Origin: Undaria pinnatifida
Taxonomy: Eukaryota > Sar > Phaeophyceae > Laminariales > Alariaceae
Length of the DNA: 64,000 nucleotides
Assembly (NCBI GenBank): GCA_012845835.1
Contig: JABAKD010000017.1
Span: 7,401,600-7,465,599, forward strand
Direction of reading: 5' to 3'
Both the position numbers and the translations under genes were made by a program. Shown piece after piece: positions 1 to 12,101 of the stretch. The first letter of the stretch is position 1, and each line of letters begins with the position of its first letter. The notes beneath the pieces are model-generated. The model had not been told where the DNA came from, searched no databases, and saw nothing but the letters and a program-made list of their open reading frames with translations.

Positions 1-2004
1 GACAACGAAATACACGCCTAGAGATGTACATAAGCCATGCACCCCTATCAATTAGACTACACCAGCAGCAGTATTGCGATATACCCCGCACCAGGTCCCC
101 CGTGACCAAGAAACCTAAGCTCTAGTCTAGCCCGAAAAACATTAAGGGTCGAGATCAGGGAGTCCATGCAAAGTACTGTGTTGAGTATAATATCTGGGTG
201 CACTGTTTTCCTTTGTTATTCGTATCCCTCTAGGAGCGTACATCAGATAAGTTATAACAATATCTATGCTTCTCAGAGGGAGAGCGAGCAGGAAGACTGT
301 TTAAGACGTCGTTCCTTTGAACCAGCAGGAACGCGGGAACCCAAATAACCTCTAGCGTGTTGTTTCCCCGCCCTTGCCAACGTAGCTCTGTCGCGGTAAT
401 CGTAGTGTGCAGTTGGCAGTTGATGGGTGCACACCATGCAAGGTGGTGTGTTGGCAGCGGATTTCCTGTTCTATTCGTTGATTTTGCTAATACATCCCTT
501 CTGTTTTACCTTCGCGCTTTTTCTTCTGCTCCTCCCTCCCTAGACTTACAACTCGGATCCGGGGTCACCATAAGCAGTCTTTCCCGCCCCATCCCCATAA
601 CGGCATGCGCCTTCATTTTTGTTGGGGAAGACTAGAGCTCTTTGTTCCCTGGTCGACTCGCTTCAAATTGCGACTACCCACGCAGCTCTGCGCTCTCAGA
701 AGTCGACTCCTGGTTATATTTTTACGTTTGGAATTAGACTATACTCGAAAGTTTTAACCATGTCTGAGATTTTAAAGTCCAGGACCAACTCTATCTAGTA
801 GAACTCGAGGGTAACTACTAGACCACTGTGGAGTCGTTGTGCTGCTGAGCAAGAACTGAGAGCACAGCAGCTACACAGTGCACCACTTGGCAAGCTGCCA
901 GTACCCTCTTGCTTTTGTTTGATGGATAAGTATGTTCTTCTTGCTGTCGTCTGAGCAGATGCTGAAAATTCAATGAAAACTCCGAACGCATGTTCTATCA
1001 GCGTCGGGGTGACACTTTTTTATACTACTGCTCGCTGCAGTCATACCGACTTGTTTACTCCCTGCGTGTGCTCGAATTCACAGCGAGGGCTACCGGGGTA
1101 CAATACTAGCCTGAGTGTTTGACAACTTATTAATGTCCTAGACTGGGTGGTTATGTACATATACTTGTTTCCTTGTCTCGCTACGTGCCCAAATACATTT
1201 TCCAATATTTTTCAGTGTCTTTCAACAGTACAACACCCGTTGTTGGCGAATGCTTTAAACGTACCAATCAACACCACCGCCATGTACATTGTGCTCTACC
1301 GCCGTGAAATATGATGCGCGCCACAAGCCCGTCACTCCCCTCCTTATCACAGAAAGGTGAAGGCGAGATCCGCGCTCTGAGGCCCGCATCAGGCTTCTGG
1401 GGGAGGCGCTCGTGCCAAACTGATCATGGCTTGTCAAGGCCGTCCATGCTTGTGTGCTTTAATGCGTTCCTAACCCCCAATTTGTTTACGTAGCCACTTG
1501 CATTAACGGCCCGAAAAACGAGCGCTAAAGGTCACAGGGCCCACCAGTTACCAAATTATACGACGGAGACACCACATAATCGAGGTGATTCAATCGTGTT
1601 ATTGATATCACAGAGTGTTTCACATCGTAGCGGACGTTCCGATATGTCTGGAATCGGAATAGTTATCTGATCGAAACCCGCACCGTCCCGATACCATGGT
1701 GTACATGATAAGAGCATGTTACTTCTCACTTCTAAGGGGGGGGAGTAGCCATTCTATCTGTTGCTCGTTTCCCCGACACCGCTCTTTGGAGTTGAGAAAG
1801 TCCATACGTGAAGGGTTTGACGTGAAGGAGCCTAACTAACTATTTGTGCGCGGCTTCGGTAGCTTAGGTATCACTACCTTATGATGACGTGTGTGGTTCC
1901 GTGTTTTCCGCTTAGCGTATCGTTTATGCTACTGCTGTAGCGGCTACGGTTTAAGAGACGGAGGTTCCAACTGGCATCTTTATCTTAATGCCTTCTGTTA
2001 TACA
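1..2004. other. Intergenic stretch without recognised genes
   Basis: I see only short unrelated open frames and no conserved motif. Positions about 525-700 (around ACAACTCGGATCCGGGGTCA and CGACTACCCACGCAGCTCTG) loosely resemble 8700-8870, suggesting a very diverged dispersed repeat. Confidence 0.4.
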
Positions 2005-2107
2005 GTATTGGCTACGATATAATAAGATAAGATTATCTTGAACCGTATTCTCCTATACTATCGTACCTCGATATAATTTTTTTTTTCTCTTATATCGTAG
2101 CCAATAC
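2005..2107. mobile_element. Small element with perfect 18-bp terminal inverted repeats
   Basis: GTATTGGCTACGATATAA at 2005-2022 is exactly mirrored as its reverse complement at 2090-2107, giving a 103-bp unit with an AT-rich centre and a T tract. This is the shape of a MITE or foldback sequence. No target duplication is obvious and no second copy was found in the window, so mobility is inferred. Confidence 0.5.
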
Positions 2108-2474
2108 GGGCGGCCGTGGAAGATGGACGGTCTCGTCCCAACCAACTGCTGCACGGTTTATAGAGAGCGTAGCATCCTGAGCTAGCTCAACTCACTGCTG
2201 TTCAGTCTGTTGGTTGCCGAGCAACATGGACCCGCCTCAAGCACGTGGCACACTCTTGGTACCCGTGTTGGGAAAGAAGACACGTTTCGTGTGACAACAC
2301 GTGGATAAACATCTCTAGCATCTATCTGTTCACGTGTTATTTTTCTGTGCTCTATTCTCGCACCTCTTCTAGAAGGACAACAAGAGCCCATGGGGTCACC
2401 CTTCAACCAGCGACTCACCCACTCGAAAGCCAAAATCCATACACCCACCTTCTGCGCGACTCTTCCAGAAAAGT

Positions 2475-2562
2475 CCGATTTAAGAGAAATCTCCGAAGTA
2501 AGACCAATTATCTCTTAAATCGAATTTGGTCGTGACATGCCAGTTTGACTCTCTTAAATCGG
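2475..2562. repeat. Short inverted repeat cluster (CCGATTTAAGAGA)
   Basis: A 13-bp motif at 2475-2487 is perfectly mirrored at 2550-2562. Most of the same arm also occurs at 2511-2522. The 88-bp block could fold in two alternative hairpins. It may be a tiny MITE; no coding content. Confidence 0.4.
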
Positions 2563-3233
2563 TACTTTCTCTTAAACATTTTCTTATAAACCGTAGCTGC
2601 TACTGTATCGCAATCGGGAGTGTCGGCGATCCGATCCTGTTCGATGGGGCTAACATCTGAGCGATACCCAGACTTGGGGTGTTCAGGCCCGTATCGGATC
2701 CGCATGGACTATCGTTCGGATGGTGTGATTCCCACTTCCGACCCTACAATAATGATCAGTGTTCACGTCCTTGACAACAACAACAAAAAAAATGTTATTT
2801 CCACTCATCGAGATCCAGCATTGCCCCCTACAAGCTGCATGTGATCACAAACAACTACTACCGTACACATCCATTGCGAGCAGATAGTCACGCCCGGAGA
2901 AAGTACAGCAAGATATTGCACCAGAACATCAGTACATACATAGTAGGGCATGTTTTGGGCGCCCACCCTATGAACTGGTTCTCGGTCCCGGGACGCATTC
3001 AGTATTTTCTACCTGTCAAAGATGATCAATGCTCACGACGATCACCACAAAATCCACGCGGCGGGTCAACGCGGGCGTCTGTAAAATTAGTTCGTGTTTT
3101 TGCCCATTGAATGATGCACGCTCGCGCGGTGATTTTAATTTATTAGTCGTCGTACATGGGGTCCCCCTATCTATCGCTATTGAATTTCTTCCCCCCCCCG
3201 TCAGACCGGGATATATATATATATATATAAATT

Positions 3234-3485
3234 ATTAAAATTAAAATACACTCCAGCTAGCTGTGAGATCGAAGATTTCGTCGAAACTCATCTTTGCAAG
3301 CTGTGTGTGATACTCCGATCGCGCGCATTACGAGTTGTGTGTCCTCATTAAGGATATAGGTCGGCGACTCCCCTTACAGCTACAGTGTAGCTATCAGGGT
3401 CAACAGGATGATTTTAGTCAGTCTGTGCGCGGAAACTATAAAACCCGTTTCTGAGGGGGACAAAATCTGACAGCTGTGAAGGGAA
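3234..3485 (+). repeat. Dispersed 250-bp repeat R1, copy 1
   Basis: Begins near AAAATACACTCCAGCT, continues through GTGAGATCGAAGATTTCGTC and ends near ACAAAATCTGACAGCTGTGA. Close copies lie at 35383-35625 and 53677-53930 on the plus strand and at 63015-63275 on the minus strand. In copies 1, 3 and 4 R1 leads directly into G-rich satellite. It has no long open frame. It contains a TATAAAA-like stretch, but a promoter role is unproven. Confidence 0.8.
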
Positions 3486-3930
3486 AGGGGGGGCCTGGTT
3501 TTGATCAAAAGCGAGCGGGTTTGGAGGGGGGCGGGGGGGGGGGGGGGGGGGAAAGGAGCAATTTGTGCATGTAAGCTATAAATCCTTTCGAGGGGATAAA
3601 TCTGACGGTTTTGGCACCAGGATATTATTGGGGGCGGGGGGGGGGGGGGGGGTTTGGGGCGGGGGCGGGGGGGGGGGGGGGGGGGGGGGGCAGCTCGATA
3701 TGTGCCTGGAAACTAAAAATTATTTCGAGGGGATAAATGTGACATTTTTGGAAATAATACATCAGTTTATCATGTATATCCTGGGGTAAGTCGTACAATC
3801 AGTGAGTAAAGAGAGGGTGGAGTGTTCGAGGGGGTGGGGTTGGGATGGGTTGGGGGGGGAGGGTGGGGGGTGGGGGCGGGGGGTGGGGGCGGGGGGGGGG
3901 CGGGGGGGGGGGGGGATATATTATACTAAA
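3486..3930 (+). repeat. G-homopolymer satellite following R1
   Basis: Several G tracts alternate with a conserved spacer near TTTCGAGGGGATAAATCTGA. The downstream part, from about 3720 through a run near GAGTAAAGAGAGGGTGGAGT, is found reversed at about 62590-62720. The tracts could form G-quadruplexes. Apparent Gly-rich or Pro-rich frames here are compositional artefacts. Confidence 0.7.
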
Positions 3931-4699
3931 AATGCTGTTTGTTATGCAGTAGTAGTTGCCGTTCGCAGAATGACCGCAAAACATATGCATTTTGTGTAAC
4001 CACCCTGTAAAGCCGGGTTTACCACATAGTCCTCGTAGTACTATTCGGTCCATATCATAATTTGTCGCTTCTGAGGACATGGACTAGTCTACACCCTTAG
4101 CACAGGCAATGAAAGTACCACACAGAGGTTGTGCGAAACCGAGTATCGGCGAAATCCTATCGATATCTCACAGTTGAAGTGTTTCGATATATTACACAAT
4201 ATAAACGCTATCGCATGCAGCATACTCCCCTGCGACTGGGTGCTCTCTCGTGCTGGCGAGATAGATGAACTTGTAGACTACAGTACTACTGGTATAGCGT
4301 GTAAGAATTGTGTGCACTGACTGGTCGTCGATTAAAAACGGCCGTAAAGATTTTTTTCATATATATGTACTTGCTTTGGCAACGACAATACAACGAGGCC
4401 GTTTTTGGTTTGTTGCCTTTTGAACAAACAGAGCCTTTTTGTCGGGGTGTGTATGGGCTCCAATAAACGTAGCATGAATCCCTCCCATTACAGTCCAATC
4501 GAGTCGACGTCTCGATTGACTCCACCAAACGTGTACAAACATATGTTAGGCATAGACTATGCTGCGTGTAGCGTCAACGGATTACATCACGTCGCACTTG
4601 AACTTTACGTCGCAATTACGTTGGAGAGTTTTGTAGTGAAGTATCAGGCATGTGCTTTGACGCATACAGTGAGCAGCCAACAGACGATATAAGCCGGTC

Positions 4700-4990
4700 G
4701 CCCCGGTGGCTCATGAGGATATCCTCGAGCCCGGTATAGGTCAGTTTCGTGAGTTCGAGTCCCCCCGACTGTATACTCGTATAAATTCGTAGGAACGTTT
4801 TCTTGTGTGTAATAATTGACTCGCGGAAAGCGCGAGAGCGTGAGTTAGCAACACTCGATGAAGAATCGACGAGCAGTGGGATTGCTGAACTCTATGCGCG
4901 ATAAGAAGGCAAGAGCTGGGGGGGAGAAGGGACGACACCTGTAACCACGGCTTGTCCAGACGCTGGAAAGTAGAAGTAAGTGTGGAAAAA
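4700..4990 (+). mobile_element. tRNA-derived SINE-like element, copy 1
   Basis: The head resembles a tRNA gene: an A-box-like GTGGCTCATGAGG near 4706 and a B box GAGTTCGAGTCCCC at 4751-4764. About 230 bp of unrelated body follows, with an A-rich end near 4984. A diverged second copy with the same head and body order is at 9033-9335, which argues for retroposition rather than a tRNA gene. RNA polymerase III transcription is inferred from the boxes. Confidence 0.7.
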
Positions 4991-5073
4991 AGTACCATGG
5001 TAAACGTTTACAAGGGCTCCGCATGGTTGCCGGCATTCGCCGGCTCCCATGCTTCGGGTAGGGCAGGGACCCA

Positions 5074-5330
5074 GGCTACGGTAGGGGGGTCCCCTTTTGG
5101 GCCTTTTATTTCAGTGGCTAGGGGTCACTCGCGCGAGTAACCCCTTTGTTCCTATGCGATCTTACGTTTTCTTCATGTTTTACATTGACGAAATTAATCC
5201 GCAATGCAAAGGCGATCTAAGCTGCGCCAAAACAAGTGCCTAAACCATCTTCATCCGTGGGGTACAGAGCCACTCGTGCGAGTGGCTCAAACACATCGGT
5301 GAAAATGGGGGTACCCCCCCTACCGGAGCC
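5074..5330. mobile_element. MITE family M2, copy 1
   Basis: The left end GGCTACGGTAGGGGGGTCCC is mirrored by a right end reading ACCCCCCCTACCGGAGCC, giving terminal inverted repeats of about 20 bp around a 257-bp element. Subterminal palindromes based on CACTCGCGCGAGT lie inside both ends. A second copy is at 28378-28628. No target duplication could be fixed. Confidence 0.65.
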
Positions 5331-6405
5331 TTGGTTCAGGGCAGCACTTCGAATTGTTCGATTCAACACTTACTTTGTAGAGTAAAAAAAGTCGCCACGC
5401 TCAATCATAGTCTACGCGCACAGTATTAAGGTAATGCCAAGAATTCGATATAGACTAACAATCAGAACATTGTACTACTATTAATAGCTACCGTTTTTTA
5501 AATGAATCCGATTCCGAGCTTGATTAATCAGATTCCGATCGGACAAATCCGAGCACACGCCGACTGAAACCTTTAGTCTGGCGCCGAAACGTGTCAAGAG
5601 CGTTTCTTATTATATTTTGACACTCGACCAAGCATCCGGGGCCAGTAAAGTGACTGGGCATGTCCGCTGCGTGTTCTCTTCATAGCCACTAAGAGGCGGG
5701 TACTGAGCCAGATTCTGAAATATACCATGGGCCACCTGCACTATCTGCATTTTTGGTGGAAGCTTGTGAAAGCTTTCATGGTCCATGGAAGCTCCCATGG
5801 AAGCCTTCTCACTTCCATCTCATGGAAGCTTCCGTGGAAGTTATTTCCACGGAAGATACTTGCACGGAAGCGTTGCGTGGAAGCTTCCAGGGAATTTTCT
5901 TCCACGGGGGCTTCCATGAAAGCTTCCACGGAAGCTTCCGCGTGGAAGCAACTTTCACGGAAGCATCCATAAAAGTTTCCACGAAGTTACTTCCACCGAA
6001 GCTTCCATGAGCTTCCGCGAAAGTTACTTCCACGGAAACTTCCACGGAAGCTTTCCAATTGCTTTCACGGATCTTTCACGGAAGCTTTCACGGAAGCTTC
6101 CACGAAAACTTTCGTGGAATTAAATTGCTTTCACGGAAGCTTTCGTAGATGTATATTTGCTCTCATGGAAGCTTCCGTGAAACTAAATTTGCTTCCACGG
6201 AAGCTTTCGCGGAAGTATTCACGGACGTAAACTTGCTTCTACCGAAGCTTTCAAACTAGAGGGTAAATTTTATTGCACGAAAGTTTAAACGTAAGATTTC
6301 ACGGAAGCTTTCACGGAAACGTTCGTGGAAGTACACAGCTTTCACCGAAGCTTTCGCGGAAGTAAATGTTCTTCCACGGAAGCTTCGACGGAAGCTTTCA
6401 CGGAA

Positions 6406-6449
6406 CCTAACCCTAACCCTAACCCTAACCCTAACTCTAACCCCTAACC
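6406..6449. repeat. Interstitial telomere-type repeat block 1
   Basis: Seven imperfect CCCTAA units (TTAGGG on the other strand), including CTCTAA and CCCCTAA variants, sit inside the palindromic array. Confidence 0.85.
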
Positions 6450-6672
6450 TTTCGTGGAAGCTTTCGTAGGAGCTTTCCACCGAAGCTTTCAAACTGAAGA
6501 AAATTTTCTTCCACGAAATTTTTCACGGAATCGTTCACGGAAGCTTTCACGGAAGCTTTCGTGGAAGTGAAGTGCTTTCACCAAAGCTTTCGCGGAAGTG
6601 AATTACTTTCACCGAAGCTTTCACGGAAGTAAATTTGTTTCCATGGAAGCTTTTACGGACGTTTTCACGGAA

Positions 6673-6700
6673 CCTAACCCTAACCCTAACCCCTAACCCC
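6673..6700. repeat. Interstitial telomere-type repeat block 2
   Basis: Four to five CCCTAA or CCCCTAA units, about 220 bp beyond block 1 and in the same orientation, again within the palindromic array. Confidence 0.8.
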
Positions 6701-7399
6701 TCGTGGAAGCTTCCGTGGAATCTTTCGTGGAAATTACTTTCATGGAAGCTTTCGTAGAAATTCCTTGCATGGAAGCTTTCGCAGAAGCTTCCGTAAAAGC
6801 TCCAGTGGAAGCTCCAGTGGAAGTCACTTCCATGGAAGCTTCCACTACTTCCATTGAAGCTTGCGTGGAAGCTTGCGTGGAAACTACTTCCATGGAAGCT
6901 TTCGCGAAAGTTTCCGTCGAAGCTTGCGTTTTTATTTTTTTCGTGGAAGCTTCCATATCGTCCATGAAAGCTTAAGCAAGTAGTGCAGGAGACCGTATAC
7001 AATACATGATATAGTAGTATCATCTTGATCCGAGCCTCCCAGATCGACTGTCTGTGTGTTGCCGGATCGTGGAGAGACGTGCTGACGTTGTTCCAGGCGC
7101 AAAACACGGTGGTATGGCTGCCTTCGTGATTCAACCCCTCGAATGCTCTATTGAAATGTTGCTGCTTGTTGCCAGCTGTGTAGATTGCTGACTTCTTGTA
7201 GTTAAAGTACGCGACTACAGCGCTTACGATTTTTACAGCTACGAATTGCACACTCGAGTTTTTATAGACGAAAATGAAACATGTCATTTTTTCTGATTAC
7301 TTATTGGCCAGGATTCATACACAAAGTAGGCGTCACCCGGGCACGATAGGGTCACATGCCGGGATCGGAATGCATCCACACATCAACAACTCCGACAAC

Positions 7400-8440
7400 C
7401 CGGGGACGAATCAGGATGCCACCCGGGTTGATAGCTCCCCGCACAGTGTGAAAATCCCAACCCCACTGGCAAACTTTCTGATTGGCTATGTGTTCGTATG
7501 TTGAGCCAGCTCCTCCACCTCGGGAGTATATAGGGTCCCATCCGCGGTCCAGAGATCTTCGTGCACATCTCTAAAACTTCCATCGGCCGGGGAAGCAAAC
7601 CGAGCTTTCTCGGTTCGACACCACCCTGCACGGTGAGAAAACCCGAATGCCGTTTTCAAATCGCTGATTGGTTCGAGCTCCACAGCGCCGTCCTAGGCGG
7701 ATAGAGGCCCATCAAGGGGGGGCATTTCAGTCGAACACAGGGCAGATCGGGTCTCATCCCCCATTCATGAATTCCCCGAATCTCTACATATAAAAGACGC
7801 GGGAACAATGCCGATGATCTCCCGTGTCGACACCACTCCGCACGACGTGGAACCCCAAGGATTTGTCTGGGGCTCGGACATATATATGGCCAACGCCATT
7901 GTGGGAGGATATAGAGTCCTGTGCCCGTTGCAAAATCCTGAAAAACCGGGGACGATAACGGATTTCTCCCGCGGGTCGACACAGCCCCGCACGATGGTGC
8001 GACAATCGTCTATTTTTCAAATTGGCTTGCCATTGAGTGGCTGTACAGCCCGTAGAGCCAGGGACACCCGGGGAGGAGATAGACCAGCAAACGGGCGGGG
8101 GGCGTTCCGACGCACCCAATGAGAATGGGGCATCACCGCCGTTCCAGAAATCCTTCCATACCCCATCAACTTCAGCAAACCGGGGACGAAAACCGACTTC
8201 TCCCCGGTCGACACCACACCCCACGGTGTGGAAGCCTTAGCTAGCTGAGGTTCGTATACCACGCCAGCACCACAGGTACGGGTCCAGCCCCGGTTCAGAA
8301 GTCCTCCAAGGTGTTTTCAACGAGAAGAAAATTGGGCAACTCGCACTACTGCTGCATTTTTATTCGTATACCCCAACCCCGCGGTGCGCGGACATTTGAT
8401 TTGACCCCCTGCCTCGATACCACCCCGCACAGTGTAACCC
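7400..8440. repeat. Degenerate tandem repeat, period about 150-230 bp
   Basis: A recurring core, roughly GTCGACACCACCCCGCACGG, appears near 7431, 7617, 7827, 7977, 8207 and 8413. It is often preceded by CGGGGACGA and followed by GTGAAAACCC-like sequence. Copies are strongly diverged. No convincing coding frame crosses them. Confidence 0.6.
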
Positions 8441-9032
8441 AACCTTGGATAGATCGGCTTGGTCGGGGTTCGAGGATAGACGAAACCACCACTCACTAAG
8501 AAGTTCAGCAAATTCAGTGACTATTACCTCATACTGGCCTGTGATTAAAGAAGTTGTGCATGGACCAATTGCATAATATACAGCTGTCGGTCCAGATTGA
8601 GTCTACCGGTGCAACTTGCTTGGGTATCGTGTCATTACAGCAGCAAGCAGTGATACAATTCACTTTTTTTCTTTTTCCCGTCCAACGTATTGTGATGCTC
8701 GCACCACTCTTGCCCTCCCAGTAGTACAACTCAGATCCAGGGTCATATAGCGGGTTCCCCTCCCTCCTCCCCACTACGGTACATGACCCAATTTCTATCG
8801 CGAGGATATATCAGCAGTTTCTTCCCTCGTCTATTGGCGTCGAATTGTACCTACCCACGCTGCTAGGGGATTTTAGCAATTAGTTTATCCTCTTTTGTAA
8901 TTCATTTCTGCCAATAAATATAGCCAACAATGCGCACAACGCGTGGGTTATTTAAAGGAAGGGCCAATGCTAGTATTATTAATAGTGTAACCCCACTAGA
9001 CCACCGGGGCGACCGGCTCTATATCACTGAGT

Positions 9033-9335
9033 GCCCCGGTGGCGTATCAGGTTATACTCGAGCCCGGTATCGGTCAATTTCGTGAGTTTGAATCCCCCCG
9101 AGTGCGTACTCGTAGATTTTTTCGTGAGACACTTTCTTGTGCACTAATTGACTTGCGGAAAGCGCGAGAGCGTGAGTTCCCAACACTCGATGAAAACCGA
9201 CAATCAGTGGGTGCTGAACCCCATGCGCCAAAAACAATTGAAGGCAATAACCGGGGGGGGGGAAGGGACGACACGTGTGGTCACGGCTTGTATGTCCCGA
9301 ACCTGGAAAATAGAAGTCTGTCAAAAAACAAAACT
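9033..9335 (+). mobile_element. tRNA-derived SINE-like element, copy 2
   Basis: Matches 4700-4990 from the GCCCCGGTGGC head, through a B box GAGTTTGAATCCCC at 9084-9097 and the shared body (GCGGAAAGCGCGAGAGCGTG), to an A-rich end near 9324-9335. Immediately upstream, 9001-9017 is an exact reverse complement of the copy 1 head (4693-4709), so this copy carries an inverted fragment of its own 5' end. Confidence 0.7.
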
Positions 9336-12101
9336 CACTAGAGAGAGATGATCAATCAGCAATCAGCAGCAAAGAGCACGTCAAGTACAAAACAACACAG
9401 ACGTTTTTGTCAGTTACGTACCTGCACGACCGCTTGCACTTGAACAGCAAACGGCCACAGCAACGGAGTCGAAGACCACAGCAACAACGAAGCACACCGT
9501 TAAATTTATCTAAAGAGTTTTCTCGGGGAAAAACCACCAAACGATGCGATGCCGGGACGAATGCATGCCACTAACTGGTTTCTTCCGTGGATGCTGTCCA
9601 TTTACTACGAGCTTAGCAACAGGAGGAGCGAATATTTTTCGCATTGTTTTTTTGTGTCCAAACTGTATTCCCTACTTTTTGGTACACCCTTCCTCCATGC
9701 CATAATATATGTCACAGACCAAAAACATGTTGTGTGTAATAGAGCATCGCTGTGTGTGGTCTTACTCGTACGTACCTAAATTACTTGCACGAGATTACAA
9801 ACCATGTCGGTTTGCCCGAACTTGTATAATACCACCCTCGAGGCCCCGGGGACGCAGCCGCTCGCGATGCTGCTGTGTGGCCTTTTCTGGGGTAGTAATC
9901 GTAATGACTGCTACCTCCTCCTCGTTTTAGTCATACGCCCGCTTGCCTATTGTATGTGCGTGTACCTAATGAAGTCAAACAAATAATTTACTACTATTAA
10001 TAAGATACCTACCGCATTACCATGGGGATCTTTGTTGCATTAAATATATTTTGTTATGGGACAAAATTTGACGCCAAAAGAATCAGCACAGACACTGGGC
10101 GTAATGATGATGTTGCGCAGGGAACGGCTCCCCTCGAAGACAACGAACGCTCGAACAAGGGTATTTAGCCGTGAAATCCGATATCGAAAAGCAAAGACGC
10201 AGCAGTCGTACGACAATTGGCCAAACACCCCGAGGTGTGACCAAGAAAAAAGGGTGTTGGGGACGAAATATGAAGCCAATTTGGAAACAATGCCAACTTG
10301 GAAATGAATGTTTTCCCATGAGTGTTTTCCGTTCAATTGAAACCTCTGCATATCATTTGCCAAGATCCAAGAATAGCTCGGGCGTATACCGCCCAAAATA
10401 CGAAAAATTGGGCACTTCTCGCTTGTCTCGCTTAGCCCACGTACCCGATCCCGGCCAGATGCGGAACGGATACGGCAGGGCGAGGGTCGTTTGAGCCGCC
10501 CCCCGAAGACGCGCTCGAGCGAAGCTATTTGACCGAGAATTTCAGTTCCGAGAATCGCATACTGAGGCCGAGACGGAACAAAACTCCTGACCGAATCCCC
10601 TGAAAAAAAGAATGTTCATATATATACTCATATATTTACCGGAACCATGATGTCCAAGGCCCACAAAATGACAATCTACGGCGATTCGTTTCACCTATAA
10701 GACCGCAGCAGGAGGGGCTATAAAAGTTGGTTGGAACATGGCGGTCACTCAAGATAAGAAGCCGATAAATTCGGCTCGCACGGCAGAAACCCAGAACAGG
10801 GCGGCTACCGTCCTTGATTGAGCCGGGGCCAATATAAGATAGTTTGTAGAGCGTTTATCGGCCTGATTCAGGGCGGCGCCCGCCCTGTTCATGCCCCATC
10901 CTTGCCTCCACACCGCTCAACGCTATATTTCACGATGGGACAGTATAAATAAAGGTCGACTGACACCAATACATCTCTCACACTGTTAAATGTCGTTGAG
11001 TTCTTCATGCATGCACGCTGTGCTGTATCTGATATACCTGATTACTTACCGATGCCTGCGCTGTAGTCCTGCCAATTGGTTGGACCACAAAATTCGAGTC
11101 ACTTCTGGTGCTTTTATTGCAACGACTACATGCTGTATGCCATACACCTTCTTCTGCAGATGCTTCATGGCTACTCGTACTCGCCGTGGAAAAGCGGAAC
11201 AATCCCAGCACTTCCTTGGTACTCTCGGTGAGCATTTCTTGGTAAATGACAAAGGTTGACAACTGTTAGAACCCATATGGTGGTCGTCGTTCCTGTTGAG
11301 GAGATGAACATGGTTGAATTGCGCGCCCTTGATCTCGCTTAGAATCCTAGTGCTGTTTACTACACTAGAGCCCTAAACTCTGGACCACCGCTGTTTGCAG
11401 CCGCCAGAACATTAGCTATGCACACCCTCCCGACGAAAAACACGTAGCCAAACGAGTAGAGGGCGTCTACTCTGCACGCGGTACAGAGATCCGTCACCCC
11501 ATCGGATATTTGGCATCGTAGAACAAATGCCGTCAACTTGTGTGTAGCACCAGGTACCAGTTATAAGCCGCTTTAGAATTTGGGATTGCCTATTTCCACT
11601 GGTGCACACACACGAAATTTGTTCGAGTAGCGATACATATATGTACACATGGCAAGGCGGTGACCGTCATCCCGCGATTCACAGAAGACAGGTCGCGTCG
11701 GTTTTACGAAACACCCACCATTAATGCCCCCTTTTTCATACACTCTAGGCGGTGGTGAATATTCCATGAAGCGATCGGAGATGACGCCACTCTGCTCAAG
11801 CTGCCAGGTCATGCCGGACTGGGAATTGTTTCCCCTACCGGGATGTTGTTTTGGCTCGACAGCGGACGGTGGCCAGAATGGCCCCTGGCGCATAGAGGGG
11901 GGGGTTCTAGAGGCTAGGCTTTGGAGAATAATTCAGTCTACTGCCAACATTCAGTCATTCCGGCCGTCTCCTATTATCATATATCAGGGTTTTTTGCTGA
12001 CTCTACACTCAACGTCAGTAAGGTATTGTATTGCTGTCATCCCGCGTACGTAGATCTCACGGCATTTCTGATCTCTATGTTTCGCTCTTTGTTTGACTTA
12101 G
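9336..12101. other. Stretch without recognised genes
   Basis: Only short frames are present (for example 10040-10396 on minus and 10990-11259 on plus), without recognisable domains. A TATAAATA motif sits near 10945, ahead of the 10990 frame, but nothing else supports transcription there. Confidence 0.35.

Larger units (their letters stand above)
5741..6975. repeat. Tandem array of GGAAGCTTCC-type palindromes
   Basis: About 1.2 kb of degenerate 9-24 bp units built from GGAAGCTTCC, GGAAGCTTTC and CACGGAAGC, so AAGCTT recurs throughout. The arrangement can form many overlapping cruciforms. Both strands give period-driven pseudo-proteins rich in Glu-Ala-Ser or Ser-Phe-His; these are not genes. 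A shorter related array lies at 59320-59615, and both are bordered by a GTGCAGGAGACCGTA sequence. Confidence 0.85.

Noticed and set aside
3565-4080. Gly-rich and Pro-rich frames at 3.5-4.1, 54.0-55.6 and 62.2-63.0 kb
   Set aside because: Homopolymer G/C satellite translated; same sequence is repeated in non-equivalent frames.
5727-7287. Glu-Ala-Ser and Ser-Phe-His repeat proteins, including a 246-codon minus frame
   Set aside because: Period artefacts of the GGAAGCTTCC array, open on both strands and in several frames.
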